A stretch of 64,000 nucleotides of DNA from PoT sp049331405 (GTDB lineage Bacteria > Planctomycetota > Planctomycetia > Isosphaerales > Isosphaeraceae). Below the pieces are notes generated by a model. It saw only the letters and a program-made list of their open reading frames with translations. It did not search any database and had not been told where the DNA came from. Below are positions 8,830 to 18,733 of the stretch, piece after piece. The translations under genes and the position numbers were made by a program. The stretch's first letter is position 1; every line of letters begins with the position of its first letter. Location of the stretch: the NCBI RefSeq assembly GCF_049331405.1, contig NZ_CP186276.1, positions 137,469-201,468 of the forward strand, written 5' to 3'.

Positions 8830-10076
8830 CGGGCGTCCTCCGCCAGCCCGGCCGCCGTCAGCCGGCGGAGGTACCAGCGCATGAAGGCCTCGACGTTGTA
8901 TTCCTTCGCCGGCGAGTACGGGCCGGGGCGGTAGACGCGCGAGTTCACCCCGCGCTGGGCGTTCTTGACGATCTCCCAGTCCTGCTCGGACGTGAGCCGC
9001 CAGAAGGGCAGGAGGGTGTCGAGCCGATAGTCCCGCCCCTCCTCGGCGTCCTCGTGGACGAGCCAGTAGACCGTGACCAGGGTCTTCTGCGGGCCAGCGG
9101 GGAGGAGCCGGGTGCTCACCGCGTGGTCGCAGCTCGAGTGGTTCCAGAAGTTGGGGAGGCTCCGCATCCGGAGCGTGCCGACGTCCGAGCTTCGGTAATC
9201 CCCCATGAGCGGGGCGACCTGCCGGCCGTCCATGGTCTCGCTGACGTAGCCGTCGACGAGGACGGTCCGGTTCGCGGAGTACCAGACGTCCCCGTCGGGG
9301 AAGGAGGTCATCCCCTGGCTGCGGTGCGTCGGGCTCAGGCCCGCGTCGCGCCAGGCCCGCTCGGCCCGCTCGACAGAGGCGTCCAGCTCGCGGCGGATCG
9401 CGGGGGTCGTGTCGTCGGAGTTATAATGATCGAAGTTGGCCTTGATGTATTGCGGGTGGTTGACGTTGCAGTGGTAGCACTCGCGGTTGTTCTCCCAGAC
9501 GAGCTTCCAGTTGCCGGGCACCTCGTAGTCGACCCGCTCCGCCACCTTCGCCCGCTCGAGCCCCTGGGGCCTCGCGGCGTGCCCCAGCACCTCGAAGGCG
9601 CCGTCGAAGCTCGTCGGCTCGGGGTTCAGGGAGACGTAGATCAGGCCCGCCACGTCCCTGACCGCCGCGGGGATCAGGCCGTGCGAGGCGCGGTCGAAGT
9701 CGTCGGGCATACCGCGCGAGGCGATCAGCGAGCCGTCCTTGGCGTAGACCCACTGGTGATACGGGCAGACGAGCTGCTTGGCCCGGCCGGCGGCCCGGTC
9801 GCAGAGGAGGGAGCCGCGATGTCGGCAGAGGTTGTGGAAGGCCCGGACCCGGCCCTCGTCGTCCCGCAGGATGACGAGCGACTCGGTGTCCATCTCGAAG
9901 AGGAAGTAGTCGCCCGGCCTTGGGATCTGGCAGGTGTGCCCGGCGAAGAGCCAGTCTTTCCTCCAGATCGCCTCCAGGTCCGCTTCGTAGACGCCCTCCG
10001 CCGAATAGAACTCCCGCTCGAGCGAATGCTCGGGGATCCGGCGGGCGACGAGTTCCGCGATCGACGAAGCTTTCAT
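8826..10076 (-). CDS. Rieske non-heme iron oxygenase, alpha subunit
   Basis: 416 residues. The Rieske [2Fe-2S] ligands are visible as CRH at Cys84/His86 and CPYH at Cys104/His107. The catalytic domain starts with ENNRECYHCNVNHP, whose His202 and His207 are probable mononuclear iron ligands. The family includes ring-hydroxylating oxygenases and the glycine betaine and carnitine oxygenases; the ENxxECYHC motif is closest to the latter type. It needs a reductase, which is not in the window. It is the first gene of a two-gene unit with the MFS transporter. Confidence 0.85.
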   Translation of the reverse strand: MKASSIAELVARRIPEHSLEREFYSAEGVYEADLEAIWRKDWLFAGHTCQIPRPGDYFLFEMDTESLVILRDDEGRVRAFHNLCRHRGSLLCDRAAGRAKQLVCPYHQWVYAKDGSLIASRGMPDDFDRASHGLIPAAVRDVAGLIYVSLNPEPTSFDGAFEVLGHAARPQGLERAKVAERVDYEVPGNWKLVWENNRECYHCNVNHPQYIKANFDHYNSDDTTPAIRRELDASVERAERAWRDAGLSPTHRSQGMTSFPDGDVWYSANRTVLVDGYVSETMDGRQVAPLMGDYRSSDVGTLRMRSLPNFWNHSSCDHAVSTRLLPAGPQKTLVTVYWLVHEDAEEGRDYRLDTLLPFWRLTSEQDWEIVKNAQRGVNSRVYRPGPYSPAKEYNVEAFMRWYLRRLTAAGLAEDAR

Positions 10077-10393
10077 GTTCTTGAATGGATGATTTGTGGA
10101 TAATCTCGAGGGCCTCGATGCGGCGGCCCGCCCCCGCCGCGACGATTATATGCGACGTCGAACCTCTTAGGAACCGGCCTGCGCCCCCTCCGCCGCGAGA
10201 TCCTCGGCCTCAAATGCGGGCGCCGCCGGGCCCGGGCCCCATCGAGCAACAGGCCTTTGCGCCTCGTTCATGAAAACTTCGTCTTGTTCTCACATCCGAC
10301 ATCGACTTCGTCCGCACGGGACATCGCCGATGCGCGTCCAGGTCGCGCGGGGCGGCCCTCCGCTGGGACGGGGCCATCCCCTGGCCGACTCCG
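10077..10393. other. Intergenic stretch, no gene seen
   Basis: About 317 bp upstream of the Rieske gene and downstream of the broken hydrolase. It probably contains the promoter for the Rieske/MFS unit on the minus strand. Short open frames here have no ribosome site or recognisable domain. Confidence 0.4.
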
Positions 10394-11250
10394 TCAGGGC
10401 GATTCGAGGGTCGGCGGGCCGCTGAGCCAGCCGAGGGACTCGAGGAACTTGTCGGCCTCGATCAGCGTCTTGGTCGTGTAGGGAGGCTTGTTGAAGAAGC
10501 CGTGGGGCTGGTCGGGGTAGATCACCGTCTCGCAGCGCACGCCCTCCTTGCGCATTTCGGCCTGGAAGTCCTCGATCGTCTTGACCGGGATCAGGCGGTC
10601 CGCGGACCCGAGGAAGATGATGGCGGGCGGGGCGTCCTTGCCGACGTTGTGGGCGGGGGAGAACTCCTTGTAGCGGCCCTTCACCCGGGCATAGCCCCAG
10701 CCGTTCGGGCCGTTGTCGATGACCGGGTTGAACAGGATCAGGGCGTCGGGCCTGGGCGAGACCGAGAAGTCGTCGTCGGGGTCGTCCTGCCCTTCGACCA
10801 TGCCGGCGAAGGCCGCGAGGTGCCCCCCGCCGACCCGCCCCCCGCCGCGACCCGATTCGGGTCGATGCCGAGCCCGCCGGCGTGGGACCTGACCCACCGC
10901 ATCGCCGACTTGGCGTCTCGGCAGCAGGCCACGGGCGGGGTCTCCTTCTCGGCTTCTCCCTTGTCGAGCAACCGATACTCGACCAATGCGCAGACCATCC
11001 CCCGACTCGCGAGATACCTGGCCTGCGTGTCGAACTGGCCGGGCCGGCCGCCGACCCACCCGCCCCCGTGGAAGAAGACCGCCGCCGGCCTCCGGTCGGT
11101 CGCCTTCCAGCCCTCGGGCTTGACGACCCAGAGCCTGAGCTTCCGCCCATCCGCCGTCTTGTACACGGCCGACTCGCCCGCGGGCCTCTCCGGCTTCTCG
11201 TCGCAGGCGAAGCAGGGGAGCAACGCAAACCCCAGCAGCAATGCCCTCAT
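10394..11250 (-). pseudogene. Alpha/beta hydrolase (esterase/lipase type) broken by one frameshift
   Basis: From an ATG at 11250 a lipoprotein-like signal (LLLGFALLPCFAC) leads into an alpha/beta hydrolase with oxyanion motif HGGGW and nucleophile motif GGGSAGG. Exactly at that motif the frame shifts: GGHLAAFAG and the rest, including Asp (SADRLIPV) and His (DQPHGFF), continue in another frame to a stop at 10394. One base appears missing in the C6 run at 10823-10828. With that base restored the gene would be full length (about 285 residues), so it is either a recent pseudogene or a homopolymer sequencing error. Confidence 0.8.
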
Positions 11251-11584
11251 CAGGATCGCTCCCGGCACGTCACGAGGACGGTCAAACCGACGCATCGACG
11301 CGCGGCCGTCGTCGTGACGTGCCTCAACCAAGCTCGACCGTACTCTCTTGAGCCCACGCCGGGGGGTACCCTGCGATTTTCGACGCTCCCCGGCGGTCCG
11401 TCCATCCTGAAATCCCCGAATCCCCGCGAGTCACCGCAACCCCTCGCCCGCAAGTAGGATGACGCCGCCGAGGCCCGACACGTTGATCGAATCGGGAGCG
11501 ACGCCATCCTGTTCAAGGTCTGGAGACTCCTCGACCGGGGCACTCGACGAACGATTCCACCGGCCCTGCCGCTTCACGACGACA
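11251..11584. other. Intergenic stretch, no gene seen
   Basis: About 334 bp between the patatin gene 3' end and the broken hydrolase. Short frames on both strands have no domain or ribosome site. It probably contains the hydrolase promoter. Confidence 0.4.
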
Positions 11585-14500
11585 TCATCCGAGGGATCGG
11601 TGGAGACGCACGGAGCGATGCGCGTCAGATGGGGCTTTCGGATACTTCTCGAAATCGTAAAGGGTGAAGAATTTCTTCCACATGGACCTAACGGGCTCCT
11701 CATCGACGCGCGGGTAGCGGACATGAAGTTGGGCGGGTCGCTCTATAGCGAGCTGCGCCTCGATCTTCTTGAAGTGCTTCTCCATCACGTAGCTGCCGAG
11801 CCCGATGCCGCGATGGGATCGCCGTATCCACACGAGCAATTCGTTTTCGGGATCGTCCTTCTCCCCCTTCGCGGGGTGAACCGATGGCCCCTTGAAGACG
11901 ACGATTATCCCCCGGCAGTCGCCGACCTTCGGCTCGACCGTCGCCCGGGGCCTGGGTTCCTGGAGGATCCCCCAGACGGCCTTCCCTTTGGCGTTACCCG
12001 GCCCCGGTGCATCGACCGCGCGGTCGATCATGCCCTGGAGCCCGAGTCTGAGCGTCCCGCCAACGTCCGTCGCCTCGTCGCTCTCGTCCTTCGCCCCGTG
12101 AGCCCGATCGGTGATCGTATTGGGCCACTCGCGATCGAATTCCGCGATCAGGGATTCCTGCTCGGCCTTCGAGATGTGTCCTTCGGACCAGGGCAGGATC
12201 TCGGGCATGGAGGGGGTGAGGCCCAGCCTCGACTCGACGAAGCGGGAGAATTCCGTGCTGAACTCCGGACGCAAGGTCGGCCAGTTCCGGTGGAATGCGT
12301 CGGTCGCCGTCCACCGGCGGAAGACGCTCCACCAGCCGTGGCTGATCAACTCGTCGGGGTGCGACTTGAGGTCCAGGCCCAGCCACGCATTCTCGATCGC
12401 TTGTAACATCTGTGCGACGGCGAGGAGCTCGACCCGTCGCCCGTCCGCATCGACGACCCTGGACTTGGTGGCCGACACCGGAGCATGTCCCGGCCCGGGC
12501 TCGCCATCGGCGCCGTTGGGCAACTCGGGATAGACCTGGTGGGTCAGGTCGCGCAGCGTGGGGTCCTCGCGAAGTGCTTGCTGGATCGCGGAGTAGCTCT
12601 TCGTCGATTCCAGGAATCTCTGATCACGGATGGGTATCGACTCGGCCCATCTACGGCGAATTGCGGCGAAGAGGCGATTGTTGCCGAGTCGGAATTCGGT
12701 GTCGTAGTCCGGCTCGGCCCAGAGCTTCTCGGTACGCTCCGCGTCGGCCTTCGCGTCCTCGAACACGACGCGAGCGACGTGGTCGCCCAGGACGCGATAG
12801 CTCTCGAATTGGGATTCGTCGAAGAACTGGTTCCCGGTGGTCGTATACGGGAAGGCGCGGTTGACGGCGGCGTAGTTGCGAACGTCGGGGGGCTCGTCCC
12901 CGGTCATGGACGCGCGGATGTAGACGAGCACGCCGGGGCTCTGCCCGTTGTCGACGTCGTCGTATCGTATGCTCCCGATCACCACGTGGGAACGGCACAG
13001 CCGCGAGGCGTCTCCGTCGAGCTGGAGCGGGGACGTGTCGATCTCGATGCGAATGCCGAGGTCGATCCTGGCCAGGCGGATCAGATTCGAGAGGTTGCCG
13101 TCGGCGGCGCCCCGGTCCGTCGTGGCGTCGCACGCGATGACATAGCGGCAACGGCGTCGGATCAACTCGTAGACGCCGGTGTTCTCGAAATGACCGCCGT
13201 CGCTGAGGTGGACGTACTCCCCCCGGTTGTCGGTGGAGCCGAAGAGCTCCGAGATGAGCAGCATGCCGTAATGCGGGCTCTTGCCTTTCCAGGGCTCGGG
13301 CGATTCATAGGGATTACGAGCCCTCAGCACGTCGGGACGCTCGGACGGCCTCGGGTTCTCGATCCAGTAGCCGAGCCTCGCGTTGAAGATCGTGAGGAAG
13401 GCCGTCAACGCGGGGGACTGGTGATAATTCATGTTGGGGTCGACGGCCGCGCCTGATATGGCGATGGCACGCCCGATCGTCAAGTCCTTGTCGACCATCT
13501 CGGGGACGACTCGCGCGTAGCCGGTCCCCTTCGATCCGCAATGGGTCGGGGATAGGACGAAGGATTCGGATTTCCGGTCGGCCCAGGCAAGCTCCTCGGT
13601 ATCGATGAGGTTGAGCGAGGTGTTGATGAGGAGTTGAGGCCCGCGATACTCCTTGCCGTGGAAGACATTCCCGATTCGGAAAGTCGAGAGGGGCAGATCA
13701 TCCTTCGCGTCGAAGCCGGTCACCGGGTTCGGGCGCCTGTCGGGCTCCCGAAAGTCGCTCGGGCCGGAACCGACATGGGTCGGCGCCCCTCCCCCTTCAC
13801 GCCGATCTCTGCCTCTGCCCCAACGCCTCTCCCATCGCGGCATCCTGCGCGAGGCCCCGAGGTAGCAGCGCACGAGGCGGTTGGCGTACATCGCGTTGAG
13901 CGAGAAGAGATTGACGTCCACGAACCGCGACACGAATTTGAAGACGAAGGCGAGAACAACGGCGGAACTCACGATCGGGACGAGTTTCGCTCCGTTGATG
14001 CGATCGAAGTAATTGGGATGGATGTCGATTGACAGGCTTTGGGGCGCAGTCCGTGGAGGCCCGAAGATCATGCGGAGCAGGTCCGAGAGCCCGGTCTCGA
14101 GCGCAGGCCGTAGCAATTCGAAGGACATGCTGAGCAGGGCGAAGAGGCCGATGAGGAAGACGAGAGGCGCGATGGTTGCGACCGTCTCCAGCGAGACATT
14201 TCCGTGTCCTGAACCTGTCTGTCGACTCTTGCCGGCGAGAATCCCGGCGAACGTCGTCCCCAGCCATGATGAGATCAGACTCGCCCATATGCCCGTCTGG
14301 AGAGACGGGCTCTTGACGTAGACCGGCAGCATGTACAGGAGTGCGGGGAGGTAGATGATCGTCCCGAAGATCGCGAGCCAGCCGAGGGCGACGATGAGCA
14401 GGTGGGCGTTGAGATACGCCCACCACTCGCGCTCGTCTTCATTCATCGAGTGGCCGAGGAGCGCGACATGGACATTGATCGAGGCGACGAGCGACAGCAG

Positions 14501-15952
14501 GCATGCCGGCGGGGCCAAGGTCGCGAGGAGGTCCGGGCGGCTCGAACAATAGATGTACAGGATTTGCACATTCGCCGCGAGTAATATCCCGCCCGCGATG
14601 CCCGTCCCGACGGCGGTGCGCAACAGCACCCAGCTTTGGCGGGCCCGATCGCCCCACCCCTTCGCGATGTAAGCCAAGACCAGGCCGACCGTGAACACGG
14701 CCGAGAACGCCGGGACGTAAAGGATCGTCGGGGACTTCGCAGGATCGGGGCCCGGTGCGAGCGGCCCGCGCGTCAGGTGCGAGAGCAGGGTGAGGATGAG
14801 CGGGATGAGCACCGCGAAGACAAACATCGTCCATCGCTTCAATCCGATAAACCAGCCCGCCACGGCGGTGCAGGCAAGCACGACCGACAGGACAACCTCC
14901 GGGAGAAACTCCGGCCTCCGCAAGTTGGTCCACAAGGGCGACCCTGGCAGCCAGAACCAGCGGAAGAAGTTATGCTCGTTCAAACGACCATGCCTCGCAT
15001 AACGATCCTCTTCCGGCCAGAGCCACCAACTAATCGACATCAGTGAGAGTGGCAGGAGGACGGACGCGATGAGGAGAGGCAGGACGATCTCGTCGAGCAT
15101 CTTCTCCTTGTTGACCGGCGCATTGGCTGCGGCCGGATTGCGCAAATCCTCGATGGCGCGATCGTTCGTGATCAGCCCGCGAACGAGGAATGTCCCCCCT
15201 ATCAGTAGCAAGGGGATCAACAGGAACCAGTTGTTCTGGTCATAGAAGCTGCTCGGCACCGCGAGATTGAACAGATTGTTGAGGGATCGGACCAAGAGGA
15301 CGATGATCATCGCGGCGGGCAGGAGCATCATGAGGTTGATCGAGATATTCCGGACGTAGGTGGCGACGACGGACCAGGAGTCGGCCGTCAGCAGCCCCGC
15401 CCGTGGCGCCAGGTAGCGGCTATAGGCGCGAAGGTGATAGATCGGCTCAGGCTCCTCGTCGACGACGTCGGCATCGGTGAGGAACTCTCGCTCGGCCCTC
15501 GCGTTCACGATTCGCCCCTGGGCGAGTTGATCCTCGACGTTGGAGACGCTCCCTTCCCGCCGGATCCAGGCGGCGAGCCAGCTCCCCGCGTAGCCCCCGC
15601 CGGAGACCGTCGAGAGGTAATCGATGCGCTTGATGAGGCCGAGCTTCGCGAGCCCCTGGATGATCCCGACCGCAAAGGTCGCGCTCCGGATGCCGCCCCC
15701 GGAGAGCGACAGGCCCACGAGATGCTCACGGAGGGCCTTCCTCCGGATGGCCGCGAGCCGTTGGTATTCATCGGGCTCGCTGCTTTCGTGCTCCACGGGA
15801 GGACGCAGGCCATCGTCAAGGGCCTCGTCTCCTGCGGACACTCCCGCTTTAGCCTTATGTTCCTTGTGTATGCTTTCGCGCCGAATATCGATCGCCTTAA
15901 GCTCGTCCTCCAGGACATCTTCAAAGGCCAGCGTCCGATCCGATTTGTCCAT
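11585..15952 (-). CDS. Large membrane-bound patatin-like phospholipase
   Basis: 1455 residues. The patatin domain begins at residue 79: the oxyanion/glycine loop SGGGIRS (84-90) and the nucleophile segment LSTVSGGGYAGSW with Ser117. The catalytic Asp is in DGGHFENTG near residue 910. Between the two halves of the catalytic domain lie about ten transmembrane helices (residues 190-640), an unusual insertion that fixes the enzyme in the membrane. Family members hydrolyse acyl chains from lipids. The C-terminal 300 residues are not recognised. The gene stands alone on its strand. Confidence 0.85.
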   Translation of the reverse strand: MDKSDRTLAFEDVLEDELKAIDIRRESIHKEHKAKAGVSAGDEALDDGLRPPVEHESSEPDEYQRLAAIRRKALREHLVGLSLSGGGIRSATFAVGIIQGLAKLGLIKRIDYLSTVSGGGYAGSWLAAWIRREGSVSNVEDQLAQGRIVNARAEREFLTDADVVDEEPEPIYHLRAYSRYLAPRAGLLTADSWSVVATYVRNISINLMMLLPAAMIIVLLVRSLNNLFNLAVPSSFYDQNNWFLLIPLLLIGGTFLVRGLITNDRAIEDLRNPAAANAPVNKEKMLDEIVLPLLIASVLLPLSLMSISWWLWPEEDRYARHGRLNEHNFFRWFWLPGSPLWTNLRRPEFLPEVVLSVVLACTAVAGWFIGLKRWTMFVFAVLIPLILTLLSHLTRGPLAPGPDPAKSPTILYVPAFSAVFTVGLVLAYIAKGWGDRARQSWVLLRTAVGTGIAGGILLAANVQILYIYCSSRPDLLATLAPPACLLSLVASINVHVALLGHSMNEDEREWWAYLNAHLLIVALGWLAIFGTIIYLPALLYMLPVYVKSPSLQTGIWASLISSWLGTTFAGILAGKSRQTGSGHGNVSLETVATIAPLVFLIGLFALLSMSFELLRPALETGLSDLLRMIFGPPRTAPQSLSIDIHPNYFDRINGAKLVPIVSSAVVLAFVFKFVSRFVDVNLFSLNAMYANRLVRCYLGASRRMPRWERRWGRGRDRREGGGAPTHVGSGPSDFREPDRRPNPVTGFDAKDDLPLSTFRIGNVFHGKEYRGPQLLINTSLNLIDTEELAWADRKSESFVLSPTHCGSKGTGYARVVPEMVDKDLTIGRAIAISGAAVDPNMNYHQSPALTAFLTIFNARLGYWIENPRPSERPDVLRARNPYESPEPWKGKSPHYGMLLISELFGSTDNRGEYVHLSDGGHFENTGVYELIRRRCRYVIACDATTDRGAADGNLSNLIRLARIDLGIRIEIDTSPLQLDGDASRLCRSHVVIGSIRYDDVDNGQSPGVLVYIRASMTGDEPPDVRNYAAVNRAFPYTTTGNQFFDESQFESYRVLGDHVARVVFEDAKADAERTEKLWAEPDYDTEFRLGNNRLFAAIRRRWAESIPIRDQRFLESTKSYSAIQQALREDPTLRDLTHQVYPELPNGADGEPGPGHAPVSATKSRVVDADGRRVELLAVAQMLQAIENAWLGLDLKSHPDELISHGWWSVFRRWTATDAFHRNWPTLRPEFSTEFSRFVESRLGLTPSMPEILPWSEGHISKAEQESLIAEFDREWPNTITDRAHGAKDESDEATDVGGTLRLGLQGMIDRAVDAPGPGNAKGKAVWGILQEPRPRATVEPKVGDCRGIIVVFKGPSVHPAKGEKDDPENELLVWIRRSHRGIGLGSYVMEKHFKKIEAQLAIERPAQLHVRYPRVDEEPVRSMWKKFFTLYDFEKYPKAPSDAHRSVRLHRSLG

Positions 15953-16152
15953 TTCAGTCCTCCATCCGCATTATCTGATTCTGGTGATTTGGCATGTTAG
16001 AGAGGTTGATGTTGCGAGGCTCTCATCCTGGGGATCCGCACGAGACTATCGCCGTGGGGATCCCTCTCGTCCGCCGGGACGAGCCGATGGGGTCGGCCTC
16101 GGGACATTTCTCGGCCTGCCGGACGACATTTGCCAGGCAAACCTTTCAGCCA

Positions 16153-16478
16153 TCATCGCGTAGCGAGCCGCACCGAGATTCGCGGCTTGGGGCCGTCGTC
16201 GGCGAGACGGACCTGCGGCCAGGCAAGGAACTCGCCGAGTACCTGCTCGCTCGCATGGCCGTCCACGAGGAGGGTGACCATTCCGCTTCAGCTCGCGATA
16301 GCGCGTGAGGCCGTCCATGCCAGGCATCGCGAGGTCGAGCGGGGCAAGGTCAGTCGTACGGACGATCGCGGGCCGGCTCGAGTGCGGCGACGCCGACTCG
16401 GCATTCGTCCGGTTCGGCCTGGAAGTCTGCCAAATTGGTACGGGCGTCGACATCGTCGTCGACGAGTAAGAAGGACAT
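16153..16478 (-). pseudogene. Remnant of a response-regulator receiver domain
   Basis: From an ATG at 16478 the frame reads MSFLLVDDDVDARTNLADFQ, the start of a receiver domain with its acidic pocket, and stops after 42 residues. The next part (DLAPLDLAMPGMDGLTRYRE, the phosphoacceptor region) is in a second frame, and the continuation (VTLLVDGHASEQVLGEFLA) in a third, ending at 16153. At least two frameshifts break the gene. No kinase partner is visible. Confidence 0.7.
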
Positions 16479-16643
16479 GCGAGGCGGGCTCATGGATCAT
16501 CCTCTAAGCGTACCGACCTCGATTCCGGCGGAATGTGACGCGGATTTCAAGGATTGCACCGTCCATCGCGAAAGCCTGCCTCCGTATCGAGCCAGCCCGC
16601 GATCGAGCGATGTGGTGCATTTCGCCGCTCAAGGAGCACCTGC

Positions 16644-16754
16644 AATGCAGGATCGAATTAACGATTACAAGAATTTAATTAAACCAAGATCTGTCACGGT
16701 AGCCATTAAAATAAATGCGATCTTCGACGAGATAAAGCGGAATATTGTCGGATG
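16644..16754 (+). CDS. Possible 36-residue protein in an AT-rich island
   Basis: An ATG at 16644, preceded by AAGGAGCACC, opens 36 codons ending with TGA at 16754: a short lysine/isoleucine-rich peptide (start MQDRINDYKNLIKPRS). Codon and base usage are far more AT-rich than all neighbours, which suggests foreign origin. It matches no family I recognise. It may be a real small gene or chance. Confidence 0.3.
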
Positions 16755-17023
16755 AGCTTGATTCGCCTCGAAAGCCAGGCTCATCAAGGCAATGAGGGAT
16801 CTCTCGAGTGAATACACGGGGAATTCACGGCAATGGTTGAGGATGGAGACCCGAAGGGGCAAGGTGGTCGTTGGGCCTTACCATGTCTGATAACGGGCGA
16901 CGCCAAGAACCGACGCAACCCCTTGGAGTGTATGCTGATCCCCTGCCCGATAACGTCCCATAATGGCGGTTATGTTCGATTAGGTTCGTTTGCAATGCGT
17001 GGAATGGTTGAGAGGCGTTACGG

Positions 17024-17418
17024 TCACTCCTCCGAGCCGGTCAACACCTTGAGCCTGCTCTTGGCGACGCCGGCCGCTTCGGCGTCGGGGTATTCCTTGA
17101 GGAAGGCGCGATAGGCCTCGACGGCCTCGGCCGCCTTGCCCTGCGTATCGATGAGCCTGGCCGCGCGGTAGGCGTTCGAGGCCCCGGGATCGGCGTCCAG
17201 GCTCCGGGTCAGTTCGATCTCGCGGCGCTCGCGTTGCAGCTCGGCGGCCAGCTCCGCTTCCGTGGGCAGGTGGAGCTTGTAGCGCGTGGCGAAGATCTGG
17301 CGATTGCCCTCGGGCAGCGCATAGCGGACGACCGCCTCGCTCTTGTCCGTGCAGAGAACGATCCCGATGGGCGGGTTCTCGTCCGGGGCCGTCAGCTCGC
17401 GCTGATAGTAGTTGACGT
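17024..17418 (-). pseudogene. 3' remnant of a YhcG/DUF1016 PD-(D/E)XK nuclease gene
   Basis: The minus-strand frame ending at 17024 reads VNYYQRELTAPDENPPIGIV, then LCTDKSEAVVRYALPEGN, then ATRYKLHLPTEAELAAELQ. This is the C-terminal nuclease-like half of DUF1016/YhcG proteins. The normal 200 or more upstream residues are missing: similarity ends at about 17418, only 127 bp from the integrase start. The last 45 residues (ASNAYRAARLIDTQGKAAEA and on) look like a TPR-like tail. This fits a gene cut by phage integration. Confidence 0.7.
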
Positions 17419-17467
17419 TTACTTGTATCGCATTTCAAAGGAGTTCACGCAAGTCTATGAAGGGGCA

Positions 17468-17526
17468 TTCCTTCCGAATTCGCCTGTTGGTATAATGACG
17501 TACAGCTGAACCCGGTAGCCTACCGG
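17468..17526 (+). promoter_or_regulatory. Candidate integrase promoter and adjacent inverted repeat
   Basis: A perfect TATAAT lies at 17491-17496, with a weak -35 (TTCCTT, 17468) 17 bp upstream. At 17512-17526 follows an inverted repeat CCGGTA-GCC-TACCGG, between promoter and integrase start (17545). The repeat could be an operator or part of the attachment core. The attachment site is expected in 17418-17545 because similarity to the DUF1016 gene stops there. Confidence 0.45.
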
Positions 17527-17544
17527 AATAGACCGGAGAGGATC

Positions 17545-18702
17545 ATGCCCCGCAAGCCGACGGTCCCATCGTACAGATTGCACAAGCCCTCGGGTCAGGC
17601 GGTGGTCACGCTGAGCGGCAAGGACCATTACCTCGGCGTCCACGGCTCGGAGAAGAGCCTCCTGGAATACGACCGCCTGGTCACGCTCTGGACGCTAGCG
17701 GGCCGCAAGCTGTGCGACAGGCCGAGCGACCTGACCGTCTCCGAGATGATCGTCAGGTTCGTCGAAGGCTACGCCGAGCGGTGGTATCGCAAGAACGGCC
17801 GGTACACGTCGTCGATGTCCAGGATCAGGGCGGTGAGCCGGAGCCTCAACCGCCTGTACGGCAATCACCCCGCCCGGGAATTCCGGCCCTCGGACCTCAA
17901 GACGATGCGTGCCTATTGGGAGCAGGCCGGGCACGCCAGGGGCACCGTCAACGACGCCGTCTTCTGGGTCCGCAAGATGTTCGCGTGGGCGGCCGAGGAG
18001 GAGCTGATACCGGGCTCGGTGCTCGCCGACCTCAAGGCCGTCAAGAACCTCGCCAAGGGACGCACGACGGCCCCGGATTACGACTCGGTGACGCCGGTGC
18101 CCGAGGACTTGCTGGAGGCGACGCTGGCCCACCTCAGGCCGATGGTCGCCGCGTTGGTCAGGCTGCAGCTCGCCACCGGCATGAGGCCAGGCGAGGCCTG
18201 CATGATGCGGCCCTGCGACATCGATCGATCTGGGGAGGTGTGGAGATACATTCCCAGGGAACATAAGACCGAGCACAAGGGCAAGGAGCGGGTCGTCCTG
18301 CTCGGGCCCGAGGCCAGGGCGATCCTGGGCCCGCTCCTGGAGTCCACCCGCGAGAGGTCGGCGATATTCACCAAGGCCCGACGGCCAAAAGACCAGATCG
18401 ACGTCACGCTGTATGGCCGGGAGATCGACGCGGCCTGTGCCAAGGCCAGGCCGCACCCGACACTCGGCAGCATCAGGCCCAAGGACAGGACCGCCGAGCA
18501 GGCCAACGAGTACAAGCGGTGGATGATGGAGAACGGGTGGAATCCCAACCAGCTCCGGCACAACGCCGCCACGCGGCTCCGCAAGCAGTTCGGCATCGAG
18601 ACCGCCCGCATCATCCTCGGCCACTCGTCCGCCTTCACCACCGAGATCTACGCCGAGGCCGACGTCGAGAAGGCCATGCTCGCCATCGGCCAGGCCGGAT
18701 GA
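17545..18702 (+). CDS. int: Tyrosine recombinase / phage integrase
   Basis: 385 residues from the ATG at 17545 (GAGAGG upstream). After an N-terminal SAM-like core-binding domain (about residues 60-160) comes the catalytic domain: first Arg in ATGMRPGEACMM, then LRHNAATRLRKQFGIETA supplying the HxxR pair, then ILGHSSAFTTEIYAE with the late His and the nucleophile Tyr. All catalytic residues are present, so the enzyme is probably active. It sits at the left prophage end beside the truncated DUF1016 gene, transcribed toward the phage. Its TGA stop forms the left edge of palindrome copy 1. Confidence 0.93.
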   Translation: MPRKPTVPSYRLHKPSGQAVVTLSGKDHYLGVHGSEKSLLEYDRLVTLWTLAGRKLCDRPSDLTVSEMIVRFVEGYAERWYRKNGRYTSSMSRIRAVSRSLNRLYGNHPAREFRPSDLKTMRAYWEQAGHARGTVNDAVFWVRKMFAWAAEEELIPGSVLADLKAVKNLAKGRTTAPDYDSVTPVPEDLLEATLAHLRPMVAALVRLQLATGMRPGEACMMRPCDIDRSGEVWRYIPREHKTEHKGKERVVLLGPEARAILGPLLESTRERSAIFTKARRPKDQIDVTLYGREIDAACAKARPHPTLGSIRPKDRTAEQANEYKRWMMENGWNPNQLRHNAATRLRKQFGIETARIILGHSSAFTTEIYAEADVEKAMLAIGQAG

Positions 18703-18733
18703 TCCAAGAGCGCCGATCGGCGCTCTTGGATCA
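18700..18733. repeat. Palindrome copy 1 (34 bp, longest)
   Basis: Core half-site CAAGAGCGCCGA followed by its exact reverse complement, extended by TGATC/GATCA to 34 bp. The two outer TGA triplets are the stop codons of the convergent integrase and fibre genes, so the element spans exactly the gap between them. Confidence 0.95.

Noticed and set aside
12111..12864. Long plus-strand frames opposite the patatin gene and opposite the phage genes
   Set aside because: They are mirror frames of minus-strand genes with clear domains; Arg/Gly/Pro-rich low-complexity content shows no real protein.
16889..16974. GATAACG repeated at 16889 and 16949 and a CATAA/TTATG inverted repeat at 16959-16974
   Set aside because: Short and without a partner copy in the window, so I cannot call it an element end or recombination site.
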